Assembly: GCA_963774625.1 (NCBI GenBank) | Contig: CAVZFQ010000018.1 | Location: 1 to 64,000 of the forward strand | DNA length: 64,000 nt | From: VAXT01 sp963774625 | Lineage (GTDB): Bacteria > Actinomycetota > Thermoleophilia > Gaiellales > Gaiellaceae | Direction: 5' to 3' | Shown here: positions 62,064 to 64,000 of the stretch, one piece after another | How positions within the stretch are numbered: position 1 is the stretch's first letter | How the letters are laid out: every line of letters starts with the position of its first letter | Translations under genes and position numbers: made by a program | Notes under the pieces: model-generated | The model's database searches: none | Told to the model about the DNA's origin: nothing | What the model saw: only the letters and a program-made list of their open reading frames with translations

Positions 62064-64000
62064 GTAACCGGCTGTCGATTGCGCCGAGTCGCTGCATGAA
62101 GAAGCCACCCAGTAGCAGCACCGCGCGACGGCGAGGAACGAGAGCGCGCGAGTGATCGAGCTCAGGAAGGCGAGGTCGTAGAGGAAGAGCTTCGCGAGGG
62201 CCAGGCCGAAGAGGCCGAGGCCGGAGAGACGGAGCCAGCGGAGCTCGCGCTGCAGCCCGACGTAGAGGGCGACGAGACCGATCACGCCCCAGAAAGCGCT
62301 CACGCCCGAGTGCCCGCGCTGGAAGTCGGTCGCGACACTCGCGCCGCCGATTCTCTCCGCCAGGCCGAGGATCGCGAGCGAGCCTGCATAGATGGCGAGC
62401 AGGGCGGATACAGCAAACGACGTCTTGCGCTGCTCATGGCGCGAGAAGTGGCCAAAGGCGAGGGCGCGCGATCGTGAAGAGGAGAGCGGGGACGACGTCC
62501 TCGGGGTGCGGGTTGGATTAGAAAAGATCCACGACCGGCGCGTCGATCCCGAGTGCATGGAGGAAGGAAAGCCAGAGAAATGCGAGGGAGGCGATCTCGA
62601 GCCGGCGCTCGCCGGTCCGAGCGGACAGCGCGACGAGCGTGGCGGCCGTAGCTGCCCACACGAGAGCGAGCCAGGTGCCTGAGAGCAGCTCCGATGTGGC
62701 CAAGGCGGCTACGACGAGAGCGGGCGACCAGAGCACGTGCTGAGGTCACGATCGCGACGGTGGACGACCACGCCGACGGCCGCGTAGAGAGCGGCGACTC
62801 CGAGCAGCGAGTAGTTCTCCCAATCTCGGTCGTGAGCAGGACCACGCCGGCGACCGCGAGCCCGATGCTCGCGAGCACGAACCCGGCGACGAACGGGAAG
62901 GCCGGTGCTCAGCGGCGGCAAGCCTGTCGATCAATGCTCCGATCCCGACGGCGGCGCCGGCGACCAGGGCGGCGTAGCCACGAGGGTCGCCGTCTAGATG
63001 AAGGTCGAACAGGACGGCCTCGAGGAGGACGGCGCAGAGCCACGCGATGCCGCCGAACCGGATCTCGAGCGACGAGAGCCGATGCCAGAGGACGAGAGTG
63101 ACGAGAGCAGCAAGGCCACAGAGGCCAGTGACGCCGACGTGGCCACAGTCGAAGGCCGCGGGATCGTCGGGAGCGATCCGCTCGGCGAGCTCGAGATCCG
63201 AGCGAAGCTGCGTACAGCGCGGCCAGGGCCGAGGTCCAGCCAGCGAGCGATCGCCAGAGGGGCTGCGCGCTGCGGAAGGCTACGAGCAGCGGCGCAACCA
63301 GCGCGAAAATGCCGCAGAATCGCTCGTGACGAGTCCCACGGCTTGGTGTAGAACGCGAAGATGAAGCACAGAGGGCGAAGGAGATGACGGCGACGACGCA
63401 GTACGCGGGATTCTCGGTGACGTGTAGAGCTGGTAGAGCGGGGCCTCACAGAAGATAGCGTGCACGAAGGCGCAGATCAGGTAGGCAAGGGCGGCACCTG
63501 GTACTTGAGCTCGTTGGCGCGCGTGCGAGCCAGGCGAGGACGGCTGCCTCTGCGCACAGGCGAAGGTCAGCGCGGGGCCGGACAGGATGATCGCGACTGA
63601 GAACTCCGAGCCAGAGAGCGACCACGGCGATGAACGCGCTGAGATCACGCTGGCGCGCACGAGGGAACAGGATGGCGGCGACCAGAGACTAGACGAAGCG
63701 GCGGCAGAGCAGGACACATTAGTCGGTGAAGTCGAAGAGCGCGACGCTTGCGACTAGGCCAGCAGTGCGCAGAGGAGGATGAGCGACGGGGAAGAGACGA
63801 GAGCGTTACTCGCTCGAGGCGAATCTGAAGAGAGACGGCGGACGAGAGGTAGAGGAGATAGAAGGCTGCGGCGACGGCAACGGCGCTACGTCGGTGACTC
63901 CCGTGAGTGAGAGCTAGAGGGACTGACAGATAGTAGAGAGGAGAGAGGCAGAGAGCAACGGCTCACAGCGGCGGAGAATAGAGACAGAGGAAGAGCGGCA
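62064..64000 (-). pseudogene. DUF2339-like polytopic membrane protein, many frameshifts, runs off the window
   Basis: Hydrophobic, Leu/Ala-rich segments appear on the minus strand but hop between all three frames. The best preserved is 62130-62450 (LFGLALAKLFLYDLAFLSSITRALSFLAV, with VLLLGGFFMQRL continuing one base out of frame), which matches the C-terminus of DUF2339 membrane proteins. Farther up, LAYLICAFVHAIFCEAPLYQLYT (63415-63510) and AFYTKPWDSSRAILRHF (63320-63370) recur in different frames. The last 300 bases are purine-rich with no coherent frame, unlike the rest of the window. This looks like error-rich sequence at a contig end rather than slow decay. The whole interval was examined and no other gene was seen. 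Confidence 0.65.

Overview
The window is high-GC (visual estimate near 70%), densely packed bacterial DNA. Gene content suggests an actinobacterium of the class Thermoleophilia (Gaiellales/Solirubrobacterales-like): ClpS next to DUF2017, DUF2277, DUF1206, bL31 directly followed by a DUF1385 gene, a split B12-dependent mutase, and many GTG/TTG starts with 4-base start/stop overlaps. That placement is inference. No insertion sequence, phage gene or CRISPR array was seen.

Layout. 1-0.75 kb is a frameshifted EAL-domain fragment cut by the window edge. 0.75-7.5 kb holds a secreted HExxH protein, a 54-bp tandem repeat, DUF2277, an L,D-transpeptidase with an NfeD-like protein, a frameshifted Glu/Leu dehydrogenase coupled to a CBS protein and a membrane protein, an exopolyphosphatase and an Aur1-like PAP2 protein. 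An initiator tRNA sits at 7.5 kb. 7.7-17 kb carries accessory enzymes (enolase superfamily, two DUF899 proteins, FAD oxidoreductase, methyltransferase, AlkZ-like glycosylase, tyrosinase with a small partner) and a two-gene signalling pair. 17.2-20.7 kb is a heterodimeric ABC exporter with complementary degenerate sites. 20.7-28.2 kb has MscS, a secreted subtilase, DUF2017-ClpS and small envelope proteins.

28-33.7 kb and 48.4-58.2 kb carry acyl-CoA oxidation genes: thiolase, 3-hydroxyacyl-CoA dehydrogenase, acyl-CoA dehydrogenase, enoyl-CoA hydratase, ETF beta/alpha, ETF:quinone oxidoreductase, methylmalonyl-CoA-type mutase large subunit plus a separate B12-binding subunit, and the PduO adenosyltransferase that would make the cofactor. 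Together they could take fatty-acid, branched-chain amino-acid or propionyl-derived acyl-CoAs to the quinone pool and the TCA cycle.

34.4-45.3 kb is one giant (about 3,600 aa) secreted, membrane-anchored repeat protein, read through two compensating single-base indels. Next to it lies a signalling cluster (OmpR-type regulator, two single-receiver proteins, one membrane histidine kinase) that may govern it. 58.2-62.1 kb has RDD, MFS, threonine dehydratase-like, bL31 and DUF1385 genes. The last 1.9 kb is a heavily frameshifted DUF2339-like membrane protein gene. Frameshifts cluster at both ends and also hit otherwise conserved genes, so sequencing or assembly error is more likely than true decay.
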